DNA from: Coptis chinensis
Taxonomy: Eukaryota; Streptophyta; Magnoliopsida; Ranunculales; Ranunculaceae
Assembly (NCBI GenBank): GCA_015680905.1
Contig: JADFTS010000104.1
Location: 7,501 to 71,500, forward strand
Length of the DNA: 64,000 nucleotides
Reading direction: 5' to 3'
Shown: positions 45,520 to 58,079 of the stretch, one piece after another
Numbering within the stretch: the stretch's first letter is position 1
Layout: every line of letters starts with the position of its first letter
The notes under the pieces: model-generated
What the model saw: only the letters and a program-made list of their open reading frames with translations
Databases searched by the model: none
Told to the model about the DNA's origin: nothing
Translations under genes and position numbers: made by a program

Positions 45520-46387
45520 GTAATTAAATATTAGTTCTATCAAGACCCACAATGCAATAAGAGGGAAGCTCTCCCATTCACAATATATATTACTTGGAAG
45601 CAACAGCAGAATGTGTACAATGAAATGAATTTTGCCTTCACATATGCAAACCTGGACCCTGTTTCAGACTTTGAGTAATATGGTTGTTGTATTATACTTT
45701 GTCTTTTTCTTTCTTGACAAATTGCATATAAGTTTGTTCATAGGAAAGCTATAAGACCGATAAGTAGAAATTGAGGTGCTAAAAGTCGAATGCAACTTAA
45801 TCATCATTCAAGATTCAACAGAGATGAAAACCAAGTAATAAGCAGATCGAACCCATATACTTGAACAACGAACTTAGATCAAATTTCATTCTCACCAGTG
45901 CTAAAATAGACAATTTTATTTGGCCTAATAATATTACAGACGATGTCACAATCATATTAGATTCTCAATAACAACTTTCTACAATTCCATGGTGGCTTGA
46001 AATTATTCTTTTAAAGTATTACCCTTTCATTAATGGTTAAAGTCATCATACAGGTAGCAATTTCTACCCAAAAAAAAACTATTCCAACAGTTTCATTCCA
46101 TTGTCTCAAACTCTCAATTATATCAAACTGGATGATATAATTACTACTGGACTTCTGCATGAAATTGAGAGAATATTTATCTTCGCGTTGAAGAGAACAT
46201 CTCACGTTTCACAATTATGCATTAACGAGAAAGTGGACTAAACATTAAAAAGTGAAACGAAAATTGACGAACGTAAATGTAATTAAGGATACTAGCATAG
46301 CATGATGCATGTACTGACGCATATTCAGCCCGGAATTTGTAAAAGTTGTCAAAATAAGGTACACAAATATTTGACGCAGCGATAAAT
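45520..46387. other. Downstream of P450, no secure gene
   Basis: The last P450 exon would be expected here. Only a weak candidate near 45744-45780 (GAAAGCTATAAGACC) was seen. The rest is AT-rich. Confidence 0.45.
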
Positions 46388-46480
46388 ATTTTTATTATTT
46401 AGGGACCAGTGATACTGCATAGGTCATCTTGGTAGATGCTGATTTTTATTATTTAGGGACCAGTGATACTGCATAGGTCA
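46388..46480. repeat. Direct repeat, about 38 bp, two copies
   Basis: The text TTTTTATTATTTAGGGACCA and the following GTGATACTGCATAGGTCAT occurs at about 46388-46427 and 46442-46480. Confidence 0.9.
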
Positions 46481-46604
46481 TAGCAGGGATGCTAACTCGC
46501 AACCAACCTTAGGACCACGCGAGAGCCCAAGACAGAGTGGGCTCCAATGGCAACTGGGCGTCATTTATGGTGTGGGTTTTGCATAAAAGGGCTTCAATGC
46601 AGGA

Positions 46605-46608
<4 letters not shown>

Positions 46609-46642
<34 letters not shown>
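46609..46642. repeat. Poly-T, 34 bases
   Basis: An uninterrupted run of T. It could be the tail of a retroposed sequence on the minus strand, but no body was recognised. Confidence 0.9.
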
Positions 46643-46647
<5 letters not shown>

Positions 46648-47014
46648 GCAATTTTATTTATGTGACTAGCATTATGCACGTACTCGCGCACGTTGTATTA
46701 GACAAACAAATTCTAACATTCGTTACCAAAGCTTAACATGTACATGTTTCGATTATTGTATTTCGAATGGAAAGGTTTTAGACTTGAGAACCGCATGGTT
46801 TGGGGAGAATGCATAGATGAACCTGGGAAACTTCTTGTGGTACCGCAATAGAGTAAAAGTATTGATTGAGAACAATCACACAGCTGATCATGCACCATGC
46901 ACTGATTGACTAAATAGCACATTGTCATCATTTCATTTAAATAGTGTTTTAGTATAAAGCTACACATTTAATGCAGAAAAGAAGGGGAAGAAAAATAGTT
47001 CTCACACAGTTCAA

Positions 47015-47046
47015 TTAGAGTAAAATGTGCACGCCCTATGGGCGTG
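47015..47046 (-). mobile_element. Possible Helitron 3' end, minus strand
   Basis: CACGCCC-TAT-GGGCGTG (47030-47046) is a perfect hairpin. On the minus strand it is followed by CACATTTTA and CTCT where CTRR is expected, so the end would be mutated by one base. The exon-like pieces at 47570-48600 lie upstream of it on the same strand, as cargo would. Confidence 0.35.
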
Positions 47047-47569
47047 GGCATCAAATTGAATCAGTACTGCACCAGTTGTTCTTTTAAAATTTTGTCCAAT
47101 AAAGACCTTCAACTTTAACATACATAAGCAAAATACTGTAGATCCAAAATGAAAATTGTCAAAATTTAATTTGCAAAAACAATAAGGGTAGAAAAATATT
47201 AGCAATATACATACATAAATCTAAATTTCAACAAAAGATTCTCACATGTTACTCAGATAGTGCTAGAAAATATGAAACATGAGGGATCTCATAAATGTTG
47301 TGTATAATTGCACAAATATGTACAAACTTACAAATATCTCAGATAGTGCTATCGTCGTCAACCAAACTCATGCACACAAATTTCAAGTGGAAGTCAGTTA
47401 CAATGTGATGAATAATTGTCAACAATCATCAACATCTTAAAGGACGAAATTAAATAAAACTTGAAACTATGCACTCACATACTCCAGCTGGTAGTTAGCT
47501 TAATACATGTTTAGGATTATATCACATAAGATGGGGCTCAAGATATTTGAAAGAAAAGTTCAAAATTGG

Positions 47570-48605
47570 CCTCCATGCCTAGAATATCATCTTGCTTCAG
47601 TTCATTTGGTTGGTGATGCCGAGTGAATTTCCTTTTTAATACACTTGATATTCAGGCATTTGACTCTTATATTCTTATATGACCCACTTCTAGATCCAAG
47701 AGCTCCAGTTTTGCTACTGCAGTGGACTGCCCTTTTTATAAATCCAATTTCTCAAACAACTCTTTAAGCATTGTTATTCACCATATAGCAGCTACAAATG
47801 GAGTTAGAATCAAATACTAACAATGAAATCACGCACACAATGCAAATCAATTAAATGATAGGAAGTACATGAATGCAAATAATTGAAATGGAAAATACCA
47901 ATTTTTACTGACCTTTCCGACAACTTACATCATGGTCCATCGGTAATTTAGCTTCCTCAAGGGCCTTGTGTGCAACATCCAAAACTAAATGTATCTTTTT
48001 ATTTAAAGTAATCCCAAATACGAACCTAGAGAAAATATCAAAGCAAACACAACATTTTTTTAATTTTTCCTTCTATACATTAGTAGTCAAAAACACCAGA
48101 TAAAAGTTTGCAGTAGCAGTACGTGAAAGATAGAATGTAACCCAGCTAAACATACCATTTCCTCTCCCAGCCCACGAAGCACTCTGACCTGGTCGTTGAG
48201 CTCGTCTACAGAAGCCTGCAAGATAAACTTTTAAAATCTACCTAGAAACATTTAAATAAGCTTTGAATCAATTGCTAAATGTAATAAATGCAAGGACAAC
48301 CCTTTACCCTTTACAAAGTTTAATTTTAAGTTGTTGCACTCAGCTAGATGTAAAGTAATTTAGTAAAAAGTTGGTGCTTCGCATAAGTTTCACTTCGACG
48401 TCTGAACAATGTAGAAAAAGAAATTGAAGTGCTGAAGTGCAGGAGAAATACCCTTTTTACTTATCCAGATAACATATACTATCCAGCATCTCTAGCATCA
48501 ATTAGTTGAAAGCAAAGGGGATATACTTCATCAGTGAAAGTCTTTTTAAGATTTCCTTGGGAAATCAGTTTTCTAGGTACTGCAGATCCACCTTTATACC
48601 TGCAA
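47570..48605 (-). pseudogene. Exon-like pieces of an unidentified gene
   Basis: On the minus strand from right to left: about 48598-48482, after a TGCAG acceptor, YKGGSAVPRKLISQGN then LKKTFTDEVYPLCF; about 48217-48156, bounded by GCAG and GTATG, ASVDELNDQVRVLRGLGEEM; about 47996-47937, KIHLVLDVAHKALEEAKL then a GTAAGT donor; and about 47780-47690, MLKELFEKLDL, stop, AVAKLELLDLEV. The helical, charged text could be one protein. I do not recognise the parent. Stops show at least the last piece is dead. Confidence 0.45.
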
Positions 48606-48619
48606 ACAATGTAATTAGT

Positions 48620-50999
48620 ACTATCACACTTAGCAAACTACTTAAGTTAAGAAATAAGAAGTGCAAATGAAATAGTGAGTGTTAACCAAATAATAAACCA
48701 ATTTCACATAACAAACTTTAAAAGTGTCAACCTATATCAAAACATCAAAACAGTAATAATTTTTTTTATTCCTTCTAAGGGCAAACCTAAACTTATAGAT
48801 ACGTTCTATCAGTAAGGCACGCCCTAATCGACGCATGTACACAACCACATGTGCATGAGGATACACACACAATAAGTCTTATTGAAGATACATTATCACG
48901 GAAAATCAATGCAAGTAAGAATAAGTGACCAAAAATAGAGTTCTATCTACTCTCGTTTCGCTGAGTGCGATTGCATTGACCATATGCAACAAGGCCTTAA
49001 ACCACTAGGAATTCCCTAGTGGACGAGTTATAGTCTCGTGAGAGTTTTCCAGTGAAGGTACTCACAAACTTCATCTATACTACAACGACTAAGAAATAAA
49101 ACTATTGTTTCCTTATTCATGCTCTAAATTAACTATACCTCTCACTAGCAATGCATATAGAGTAATCAAGTTGAAACCTAAGCTAATATATGCATAATAA
49201 TCAATCATCTACTTAATAAACATATATATACAATGAGTAATGCTATGAAAATGCGAAGAATGAGGTCCGTTTCAAACTTTGGAATAAGCGTCCTTAAGTA
49301 GGTTCTCACAAAAGTCAAGACAAAAATCACTCGATTTTTCCACTCAAGTTTTGCTACTCCAGGTGTGCGATGGGCATACTTTACCTTACAATCTCAATGA
49401 CACACAGGAAGCCGAAGTTGATCAAACACATCTGCCACTTACTATCCCACTAACCTATTCCTAATTGAGCTAGAGGTCTTTATTAGGTGTTGCGGGGATT
49501 AGGAGATGGTTTAAGAAGGAAGGAAATGGATATTCAAAAGGGACAAGTCTAAGATAATAGAGTCTTCATATTATGTAACTAGAGAAAACCTTGTTATTTA
49601 CTTTTGCTTCTACACTTTGTTTCCATCCTTAGCCATATTTTTTTTCCTTTTTCTTTGGCTTTTGACTCCTTTTATTCTATTTTTTTGGAGTTTTTATTTT
49701 ATTTCTATTTTTATTTTTCTTTTCTTTGGATGGAAACTTCATTTTCTTTATTTTTAAAGCAATTAACTAACTTTTGTTTACAGGTTTTTCTCTTCTTCTT
49801 TCTTCCTTATTCTATTCTCGGACTTATCTAAATTGGGTAAGGTTGATTTTTTTTTTTTGTTTTGTTTTGTGTTTTGGGGTAAAGGATTTGTGGTTTATGA
49901 AAGGGCTAATAAAAGGCTCAGTGGGGCGACTAGTGGAAAATATACTTAGGTCGGAATTTCTAGCTATATCGATCCAAAAAGGGCCTAAATTCTCTCTTAG
50001 GACATGGTATAGTGGTCAAGCAAGTGGGCGTGTGATTTTCTATTCGAATATACTTCTCCCTTGTGTCATTTCTCAAATGTTTCACTCATATAAGGCTTTA
50101 GGCTATATTCTCACAGGATTTGTAGAATAAGTACTCTAGCCTAGATTTGAAACTTATCGCCAAACAATCATAGATACTCATGTAATATATTTATAGATAG
50201 ATGCAACGATTATTACCTACATATTAACCTAAGTTTCTAAAAACTATTCTAATGCAAAAGCTACGTGAGACTTCTAAATTATTAAGAGCATAGAGAAAGA
50301 AACAATACCAATATTCCTAAGTGTATAGCATAAACTTTTTATTTTTATTTTTATTTTTTAAGACAAATAATACGTAATATACAACCTAATATGTGCTTAA
50401 CATTTACATCATGTTTCTATACCACCCCCAAACAATTTGGGAGAAGGGGGTTCATGAAACAATTCAATAGCACAATTAAATTATGTAACTAACTAATTTT
50501 TATAATTTTTAACATTTTATAAATAAAAGTGCATAATTTACATCCTAAAAGTGTCTAATTTTTGCAAATGTTTCTATCCCACCCCCAAACAATCGAACGC
50601 TTTGTCCTCAAAGTGTAAAGAGATAAGGAAAGAATTTACCATAGAAACGTGGCAAAAATTGGCGAATTTATGCAGAATGTAAATATTGTAAAGATGATAT
50701 GATAATATGAAGCACAATTAAACCATTTATTACTAACTAACACAAACTCTACTTTGGAGTAAAACATGACAGGCTTAGGGTGGCAACAAGATTTGAAATG
50801 AATACCAAAATAAGCCACCTCAAACAAAATTGGAAAACTCTTTTAAGTTTGAAATTTTTGTTTGGCCTATACTCCAGAAAGTTGGTATTGTACGAAAACT
50901 TGGGTCTTTTAAGGTCAGATTCTCAAGACTTGCTAGATTACTATTTTTATAGCTTTAAACTTTTTTACTTTTTATGAATTAGGTTTAATATAAAGGAAA
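48620..50999. other. Non-coding repeat-like region, retroelement 3' flank
   Basis: No gene is seen. Blocks with CACCCCCAAACAATTTGGGA at about 50424 and CACCCCCAAACAATCG at about 50580 resemble, on the minus strand, polypurine-type tracts of Athila/Tat elements, and recur at about 11873. The segment 49850-50130 looks like retroelement leader or 3' untranslated text but cannot be assigned. Confidence 0.4.
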
Positions 51000-51343
51000 A
51001 CAATAAGCAGTAAAGACATAATTCACACCATAGATAAACATGACTCAAAAACCAAGAAAACATGCAAGAGTGGAAAACGTGAATTATGTGAACCGTGGAC
51101 TTAGGATCTGGTACTTACAACCACACACTCCATAGGGAGGGCCCGGTTACCTGAATGGTGCATTCACCAATATATGGAAATTAAAGGAAATGCACCAAAC
51201 ACAAAAATTGAGTCGTTTATAGTCAGATACTCGAGACTTTATCTAAATATATGTATGAATATGCAGTTTATCATATATCAACAACCGAAATAGTTGTGGA
51301 TCGTTCCATAAATAAATATCACAGAAAACATATCCAAACACAA

Positions 51344-52110
51344 TCAAGCACCAAGATTTCCCGACGCGCCAAGCCTAGTGGAATGAAAGCCGCGAAGTCG
51401 GATAGACCTATAACATAACCGAACATGCATCTTATGTTTCATCTTTGAACGAAAAGGGTGTCCTAGTGAATAAGTGTGGAAAAGTGAATGGTTGTGGAAA
51501 ATATGGTGGATTGGGATAAGTTTTAGAGGGAAAGCATGGAAAAATGAGGATGTGGGTTTAGCACAAAACTCATTCATGGTGTAGTTAGGGGATTTGTCTC
51601 AAGTCCGAAAATGAAGGTGTCAAGTGGTTTATCCTTGGGAAGTATTTGTTTACTAGGTGGATTTAAAAAATCATGGATACTGGGGAGAAACTAAAGGATC
51701 GAAAGTGCAAACTCGAGCTTCCTTTTGAAAAGGTGGAGGGTGGGGAATATTGGTGATGGAAGGTGAATGATTCTCATTTAGAGCTCTCAAGTCCATATCA
51801 TCGAAATCTTGATATATGCAAGACATTCCTCAATAGGTGGGTCAAAAGGATCTGGGGATAGAGATTGAAAAATTCATCTTCCGTCATAGCATCAAGGGAT
51901 GAATGGTTGTTGGCAAGGGGACTCGAAGTGGTAAAGAAGCAAAGGCAAAAAGAGTCAGCAGGAATTCTTCTTCGATTTGGCTCTACTACTACCGTGGAGT
52001 CATTGTTAAAGTCGAATTTCCGAAGGAAAGGAATTTATTAACTGTTTCTCCGAAACATGTTTTTGAAGTAATCTTGAGCTAAGCTCTCGATCATGCTAAC
52101 CTCGCCATTT
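51344..52110 (-). pseudogene. E3 linker region
   Basis: This corresponds to the E2 linker ORF. The frame 51577-51344 keeps MNEFCAKPTSSFFHAF, equal to E2, while the acidic N-terminal half is broken by frame changes around 51600-52060. Confidence 0.6.
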
Positions 52111-52149
52111 GTAGAGGAATCGGGATATTGTGTCCTCGTTTTGAAAACA

Positions 52150-52995
52150 TTTACCTCACCGTAAAAGATGGCCAAAAGGACAAGGACATCGAACCATCGC
52201 GCGGTTTATAAGTCGTTGGCAGTAGCCAAGAAGGGGCCCTAAAATGATAGGTACAGAGTCGTTAGTGACTTCGCGGTCGAGGATAACTTAAGTCTGGCGG
52301 GTAGTAAAATTTTGGATTTTAACCAAAGACGTTTTTCAACCACACCCTTAGGATACTTAATAAACCGATCGACTAATTGCAATGTCATTTTAGTAGGTTG
52401 CATCTCCTCTAGACCTATTTGTTTATACAAATAAAATGGGAGTAAGTTAACACTAGCCCCCGTGTCTAGTAAAGCCTTGGTCGTCGTGTGAGAATCTCCT
52501 AAGGTGCATCAGACAGGGGGGACGACAGTGGTCCTTGTACTTAACAATTCCATTATTTTCGGATAAAGTTGGGAACTGTTCAGTTAGAAAGGCATCTTTA
52601 GGTATGTTGGTCTTACGCCTAGTAGTGCACAACTCCTTAAGAAACTTAGCGTGGTTAGGTAGCTTTTTTATAGCTTCGAGAAAAGGAAGGTTTATCGTTA
52701 GATTCTTGAAAACGTTCCTAATCTCCTCAAAGTTTGTATCCCTGGTTAGCATGGCTAACTTCTGAGGGAATGGTGTTTTTGCTCTATATTTAGCGTATGG
52801 CTCGACTTGATTTGTTACCTTGGCTTTCTGTTTCTTAGGTTGTGGTTTAACTGGTACCTCTACTGTGGTAGGCTCTTCAGTTTCTATTTCGGTATCTAGT
52901 TCGATATCAGGTGTGGAGTATCTTGATGGGGTAACTATAGGCATAGTTACTTTGTTATCAACCACTCTTCCGTAATCGGAGAGTGGTGATGGCAT
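52150..52995 (-). CDS. E3 aspartic protease with upstream segment
   Basis: The 180-codon frame 52995-52453 starts before a charged segment and runs through LPNHAKFLKELCTTRRKTNI. Just after it, in an overlapping frame (about 52475-52330), the minus strand reads LLDTGASVNLLPFYLYKQIG, with catalytic Asp in DTGAS, then LQLVDRFIKYPKGVVE. The motif is intact here, unlike the DLGA forms in E1 and E2. A frameshift separates the two blocks, so the whole is probably not translated as one chain. Confidence 0.7.
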
Positions 52996-53229
52996 TCAGT
53001 GTCACCTACTATTGTCGTTTCCGTACTAGTATTACCGTTTACCTCCAATTTTGTGTTTGTTGTTTTAGGGTTTGGTATAGCTTGTCCCGGAAACACGCTT
53101 TTGGTTGGGCTTTCTCTTGGGCTAATTGTTGTATGCCCCGATTTATGGATTGTAAGATCTGTTGATTTGATTGAGTCATTGATTGGAAAAGTTGTTGGGT
53201 AACCTCATATATAAAGCGCCGATACGGTC

Positions 53230-53610
53230 CGGTTGTGTAGGTGTAGTAGTCCCGGTGGTGCGACCTGGAACTATCTCACGTTGATTATTTATGGGTGGGT
53301 TTTGATAGTTACTATTGTTAACCGGAACGATACCTCTATTGGTATTATAACTATTATAATTACTCTGACCTTGTGCTACACCTTGTCATGGATGCACTTG
53401 GTTGTTATAATTATTATAATTTCCTTGACCTTGTCCCTGTCCTTGCCTAGTTGGAGCTTGATTATAGTTGTTTGCTTGCCTAACATTTTGGTTATTAAAC
53501 CCTGGAGGTGTAACTTGTTGATTGTTTCGCCAACTAAAGTTAGGATGTTGTCTCCATGGGGCATTAGGAATAGGATAGTTATTAATGGAGCAAACATTAT
53601 CTTGCTCTAA
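53230..53610 (-). pseudogene. E3 Gln/Asn-rich gag tail
   Basis: The minus strand encodes QHPNFSWRNNQQ, a lineage landmark, then a run rich in N, Q, Y and G (VRQANNYNQAPTRQGQGQGQ) to one stop, then similar text to about 53230. It replaces the CCHC knuckle found in many gag proteins. Plus-strand ORFs here are antisense. Confidence 0.7.
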
Positions 53611-53881
53611 TTATTTGTTGTTCATAGGCTTAGAGGACAATAGGAGTCAGGGTGCTCAGGACTCAAACAGAAATTACATGGGTTGGAGTTGACATTCATG
53701 ACGGGAATAGGATTGTGATTAATAGAAATAGCCTCTACCTTTTTAGTTAGAGATTCGATTAAATTTTTAAGTTCGGATCGGGTTTCATCTCAAACATACC
53801 CGCGGCCTTAATCGTTGAAGAAGAACTAGCGAGCGGGGATATCATCACTCCCCCAATTGTTATTGCGTTTAGTTTGTTCTT

Positions 53882-54368
53882 CTAAAATTTGTAAGCCTCC
53901 GAGGCTCCTTTACTTAGGAAATTATAAACTACCCCATTCATTATGTCAAGGACTTCTTTATGGTGATGTTGAAGTCCTTTGAAAAAGGCACGAACTAACG
54001 TGTCTTTTGCTAGATTATGGTGTGGACACTCTATAAGCAGATCGGTGAAACGATTCCAAGCCTCAGAAAACGATTCATGAGGATTTTGTCGGAAAAAATG
54101 AATCTTGGAAAGCATCTCATCCGTTTTAGGGGTGGGTAAAATGTTCCATAAATAGCTGAACAAGTTTAGCCCACGAGTCCAGTTTGAGAGTTTGGTTTGG
54201 GCAAGTTAACCAAAGACGCGCCTTATCGGCTAAGGTGAAGGGAAATACCCTCAGTTTAATTTGTTCCGCACCAACCGTAGGATGATGGAATGTTGTAAGA
54301 ACTTGTTCAATCCTACGCATGTGTTGGTAAGGTTTTTCATGGCCTAACCCATGGAAAACGGGTAACAA
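53882..54368 (-). pseudogene. E3 gag
   Basis: Frame 54368-54126 has PYQHMRRIEQVLTTF and FPFTLADKARLWL. Frame 54163-53882 has the QNPHESFSEAWNRF and LLIECPHHNLAKDTLVRAFF blocks. Together they make a nearly complete capsid-like domain split by one frameshift at the overlap (about 54126-54163). Confidence 0.85.
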
Positions 54369-55168
54369 ATTAAATATGTTTGGGGATTCGAAAAATCCCC
54401 ATCGGGTCCGCTAGAATGATGCAAGATTTAGGAAATCGCTTCAAAGCTTTATAGAAGTCGGAGAGGAGAGTCTCTTTCTTCACCATTATGTCGTATGGTT
54501 GGTGGGATAGTAGTTAGAGGTGTAGTGATTGGTATACTCGATATGTTTGTTTGTTGACGGTTAATTACGTTTGGTGTTTTTCTCCGACCAGACCTTAATC
54601 TCATGCAAGTCTAAGTTTAAACACGAAAACAATCCAAACAATCTTGATATATTAGTATGAGCCTCTAACTGGAGATGCGAGGTATGGAAGAAAGGAATAC
54701 CTGATAGCGTCCTTGCTTCGCTTATGAATAGCATCTTGTTTACGCGTGTTCAGTGTAAATAACAAGTTAGAACACTGAAAAACTTAAAAAATCGAAGTTT
54801 GAAACAAACCTGTAGAAATCCGGAAAATTTTGATGGTTTAGCAGCGCCCTTAAAGCAAAGAAGCGGCGCGATCGTATTTCATTGTTCAATGACTTTAGCG
54901 GTCGCGCGCTTCGGTCCGAGGGCGGTCGCGCGTGGTCGATAAAATAGGGCAGGTCGCGCCGGGTCTGGGGGTCTGGTCGCTTCGTGTTCCAGACTATAGA
55001 GGCGCAAATTAAATCCTTTACAAAGCGCCGTGGTCGCTCGGTAAATTTGTCGAACTTTTTCAACGCTGAAACGGATAACCACAAAGATGAATCAAACAAG
55101 GGTGGGTGGGTTTAATGGGACTTTAAAAATGACTAATTCTACTATGAAAACAATGCTAAAGTGCAACT

Positions 55169-55186
55169 AAGATGGCAGCGGCGCCA
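55169..55186 (-). promoter_or_regulatory. E3 primer-binding site
   Basis: The minus strand reads TGGCGCCGCTGCC next to the LTR tip, the same as E2. Confidence 0.85.
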
Positions 55187-55188
55187 TT

Positions 55189-56666
55189 TGATAACCATAA
55201 AATGAATAGTCTACCTACGAAATGAACGTTGAACTCAAAACGTAAGTAAACTAAAATATTTATGATGCTATATTTATCAAAGATTCTACTCTCAATTCTA
55301 TCGAAATAGAGTGGAGTAAGAAGTTCGCTCCACTCCTAGTGCTCTAGCATGGAATGTTTTCTAGTCTAATTGATCAATCTTAAAGTCAATGAGAGTTTTA
55401 CGAGGGGGAATTATACTACGATGCAATATGAAAAGCAATATGTTGAATGTCACTATGAAATATATAGAATATATTATGTTTTGAATCTAGATAAAGGATT
55501 AGAGGGGAATTGAATCCACCTCGAATCCAACTTAATAGCCTAGCATAGATTCTTGTATCTCGATTCTTACGTTCTTACGGCAAGAAATTCGAGTTCTAAT
55601 CCCTAGTGTTCATGGCATTTCTACCGAGTACTAACTAGCATGTGAGGTCGTCCACCCATTCTCATGGCTTAATCCGACCTTCTAGATTGGAATAGACTCT
55701 ACAATGCTTCTACACTATACAACTAAGTTTTCATCAAGGCTTCATCAACCCCTCTAATGGAGGTTTTAGCCTTGATTCATCAAACCATCAATTCCCATTG
55801 AAATTGAATACAACATATTACAAAGATTCTAACTTTATGAAATTTAACTAAACAATAATCGAAATCTAATTAATAACTAAGAATTGAATGATAACAAGAA
55901 TTGAAATTAGATCTAATAAATTGTAAATGACAAAAATCGAAATTGACAAGAATAACTATTTTATTTATCTAATCAATAAAGAACAATGATTTAAAGTTTT
56001 AATCTAAAGCGAGGGAATGAAATTCTAAAACCGAGATCTAAAACTAATTAATGGATGCTACTACTAATCTAATTTCTAATCTAGGTCTAACTATCTACCA
56101 TTAACAAAGAGCTAAGCTTTTGTTTTATACTTTCAGATCCAAAATCGTGCATGGGCTTGGAGCCATGTTTTGGGCCAGAGAATCAGCCCAAAACCCATTC
56201 TTCTTTTCAAATTCAAAAGGCCTCTTCAGCTGCAGTTGGCTTCAACAGACTTTTCGTCCACTTCTGCTCCTCTGATTGGGTCAAGGCTTAGACCATTGGA
56301 AATCTCTTTCCGAGTCGGTCGTTTTGACATAAGGTAGGCCCCATTCCGGTGTCCGTGTCCAAAGATACGCCTTCGAAAAGTTCTACGACTTATTGTCTTT
56401 GTTTACGCCAGCGTCGACTTTTCAGCTTTTGACGGGCTTTAGAAAGGTTTTATCCTCTTGAATCTTGGCCTTTAATCACGGAACTCCTTAGTAACCGACC
56501 TTTGCCTTTTTATCACCGCTAAAGTGGCACATTTCTGCACATAATGGACTTTGAAGCCCGAAATGCATAAAACACGAATCGGTGTTAACTCTTAATTATT
56601 ACTCACATAATTGGTCTAAAAGTATGATTATTAAGGGGTTAAAACTACAGTTTTGGGCTCTTATCA
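55189..56666 (-). repeat. E3 upstream LTR
   Basis: 1478 bp, TGATAA at the outer end (minus strand, 56666) and ATCA at 55189. It shares its tips and several blocks with the E1 LTR and the solo LTR, and long near-identical stretches with the E2 LTR. Confidence 0.85.
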
Positions 56667-57205
56667 AAAGCCATTTTGTAAGTACTGCCATTATTCGGCA
56701 TAAAATATCACGCGTCTCGTTCAAATTTTGCGAATGGAATAATCAAGCCACTATTCGGGCTTTCGCCGAAAAGGCCATTCAAACTTCACCGAAAAAATGG
56801 GAGGGCCAATCAAATCACTTACGCCAGAAAGGCCATTCAGATTCACTGAAACGCCCGAAAGGCCAATCATATCACATATGCCCATTACTAGGGCCAAATC
56901 ACATAAGTTGTGGTAGCTAGGTTCTAGGATTTTCGTTACGTAGTTTATTCAAGTGTCATACATTTATGACTCATAATAATTCCACTATATCACGTGCAGG
57001 TCAAATACCTTATTGCACTAAGCCACAATATTTAGAAATATCTCAATTATATCTCATAATCACTTTCATTCTTTCACGTGCCAATATATTATTGCACTAC
57101 GCCACACTCCCATGGAAAATATCCACAAATACTCTACTACCTCCTAGTAACATCTCGCAGATAAAATAATAGAGCGTTTATACATTTATTTCTCCAAAAC
57201 TATTG

Positions 57206-57240
<35 letters not shown>

Positions 57241-57710
57241 AACATATTATATAATGTCACAATTGCTTCAAACGTATCGCATACATTTTTATAACATTTT
57301 AGGAATATTATATCTCCTAAAGTTTCTATCTCGTCATGTGTCAAAATATACACAATATCAAACTCAATCTTTCCTAGATACTGACAACCAAATTTATACA
57401 AGCTTCAACAATATTTTATTACTACATTTGTCCATATTCTTAAATATGTGAAAAATTGGAAAAAAATCAACATTCCACAGTCACCGGTCAACGGTCAATG
57501 GTCAATGGTCAAAGTCAACACATCATTGTCCAAGTCAAACTGTCGTTTCCATGTTCAACAGGTCCATGGCTAAGGGCAAAGGTGCATGGTTCATGGGCTC
57601 ATGACTAAGGTAATGGTTCGGACCCAACTAGCCGAGCCCAAACCTCAAACCTTAGAACCCAAAAGTCTAAATGTTGAAAGACCCATTTAGATCTCTATTA
57701 AGTCCTATGG
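56667..57710. other. No gene; repeat-rich spacer
   Basis: AAGGCCATTCA-type words repeat at about 56760-56890. A TA microsatellite lies at 57209-57237. A cluster of GGTCAA words lies at 57485-57540. No coding text was recognised. Confidence 0.55.
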
Positions 57711-57724
57711 CACTACACCATAAC

Positions 57725-58075
57725 AGGCTATTTGCAACGGCAAAAAACCGTTGCTAATAATTTTCGCAACGCTTTTTAAGCGTTTGCAAATATGCGATGG
57801 GTAAAGTCTTTGGAAATTTTTGCAACGGTTAATAAAGCGTTGCAAACATAAATTTCCAACAGATTATTAACCGTTGCAAACTGAAATTTCCAACGCTTAT
57901 TAGCCAGTTTTGCAAACAGAACTTTCCAACGCTTTACTAACCGTTGCAAGAAAAACTTTCCAACAGTTTTAAGCGTTGCAAATATTATTTGTAACACTTG
58001 TTTATATCTTGTTTTCAGAGTAACGTTTTTAAATTTGTAACGATTATGAACCGTTGCTGATGGGTTGCAAATAAA
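57725..58075. repeat. CACTA-2 subterminal repeats
   Basis: About ten to fifteen copies of GTTGCAAA/TTTCCAACG/AACCGTTGC words in both directions, just inside the CACTACACC tip. Confidence 0.85.
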
Positions 58076-58079
58076 AAAA

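Larger units (their letters stand above)
51000..56666 (-). mobile_element. E3: pol-less Ty3/gypsy retrotransposon, sister of E2
   Basis: Order on the minus strand: LTR (55189-56666), PBS (55169-55186), gag (54368-53882), Gln/Asn-rich tail (about 53610-53230), protease (52995-52150) and linker (about 52110-51344). The layout matches E2, with long near-identical stretches. RT, RNase H and integrase are absent. Homology to E2 begins at about 51000. No downstream LTR was found. Confidence 0.8.

Noticed and set aside
46609..46642. Poly-T as proof of a SINE or processed pseudogene
   Set aside because: No retroposed body, promoter boxes or target duplication was recognisable beside it.
49604..50130. 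Phe/Leu-rich plus-strand ORFs
   Set aside because: The hydrophobic text comes from T-rich DNA, with no gene structure or family pattern.
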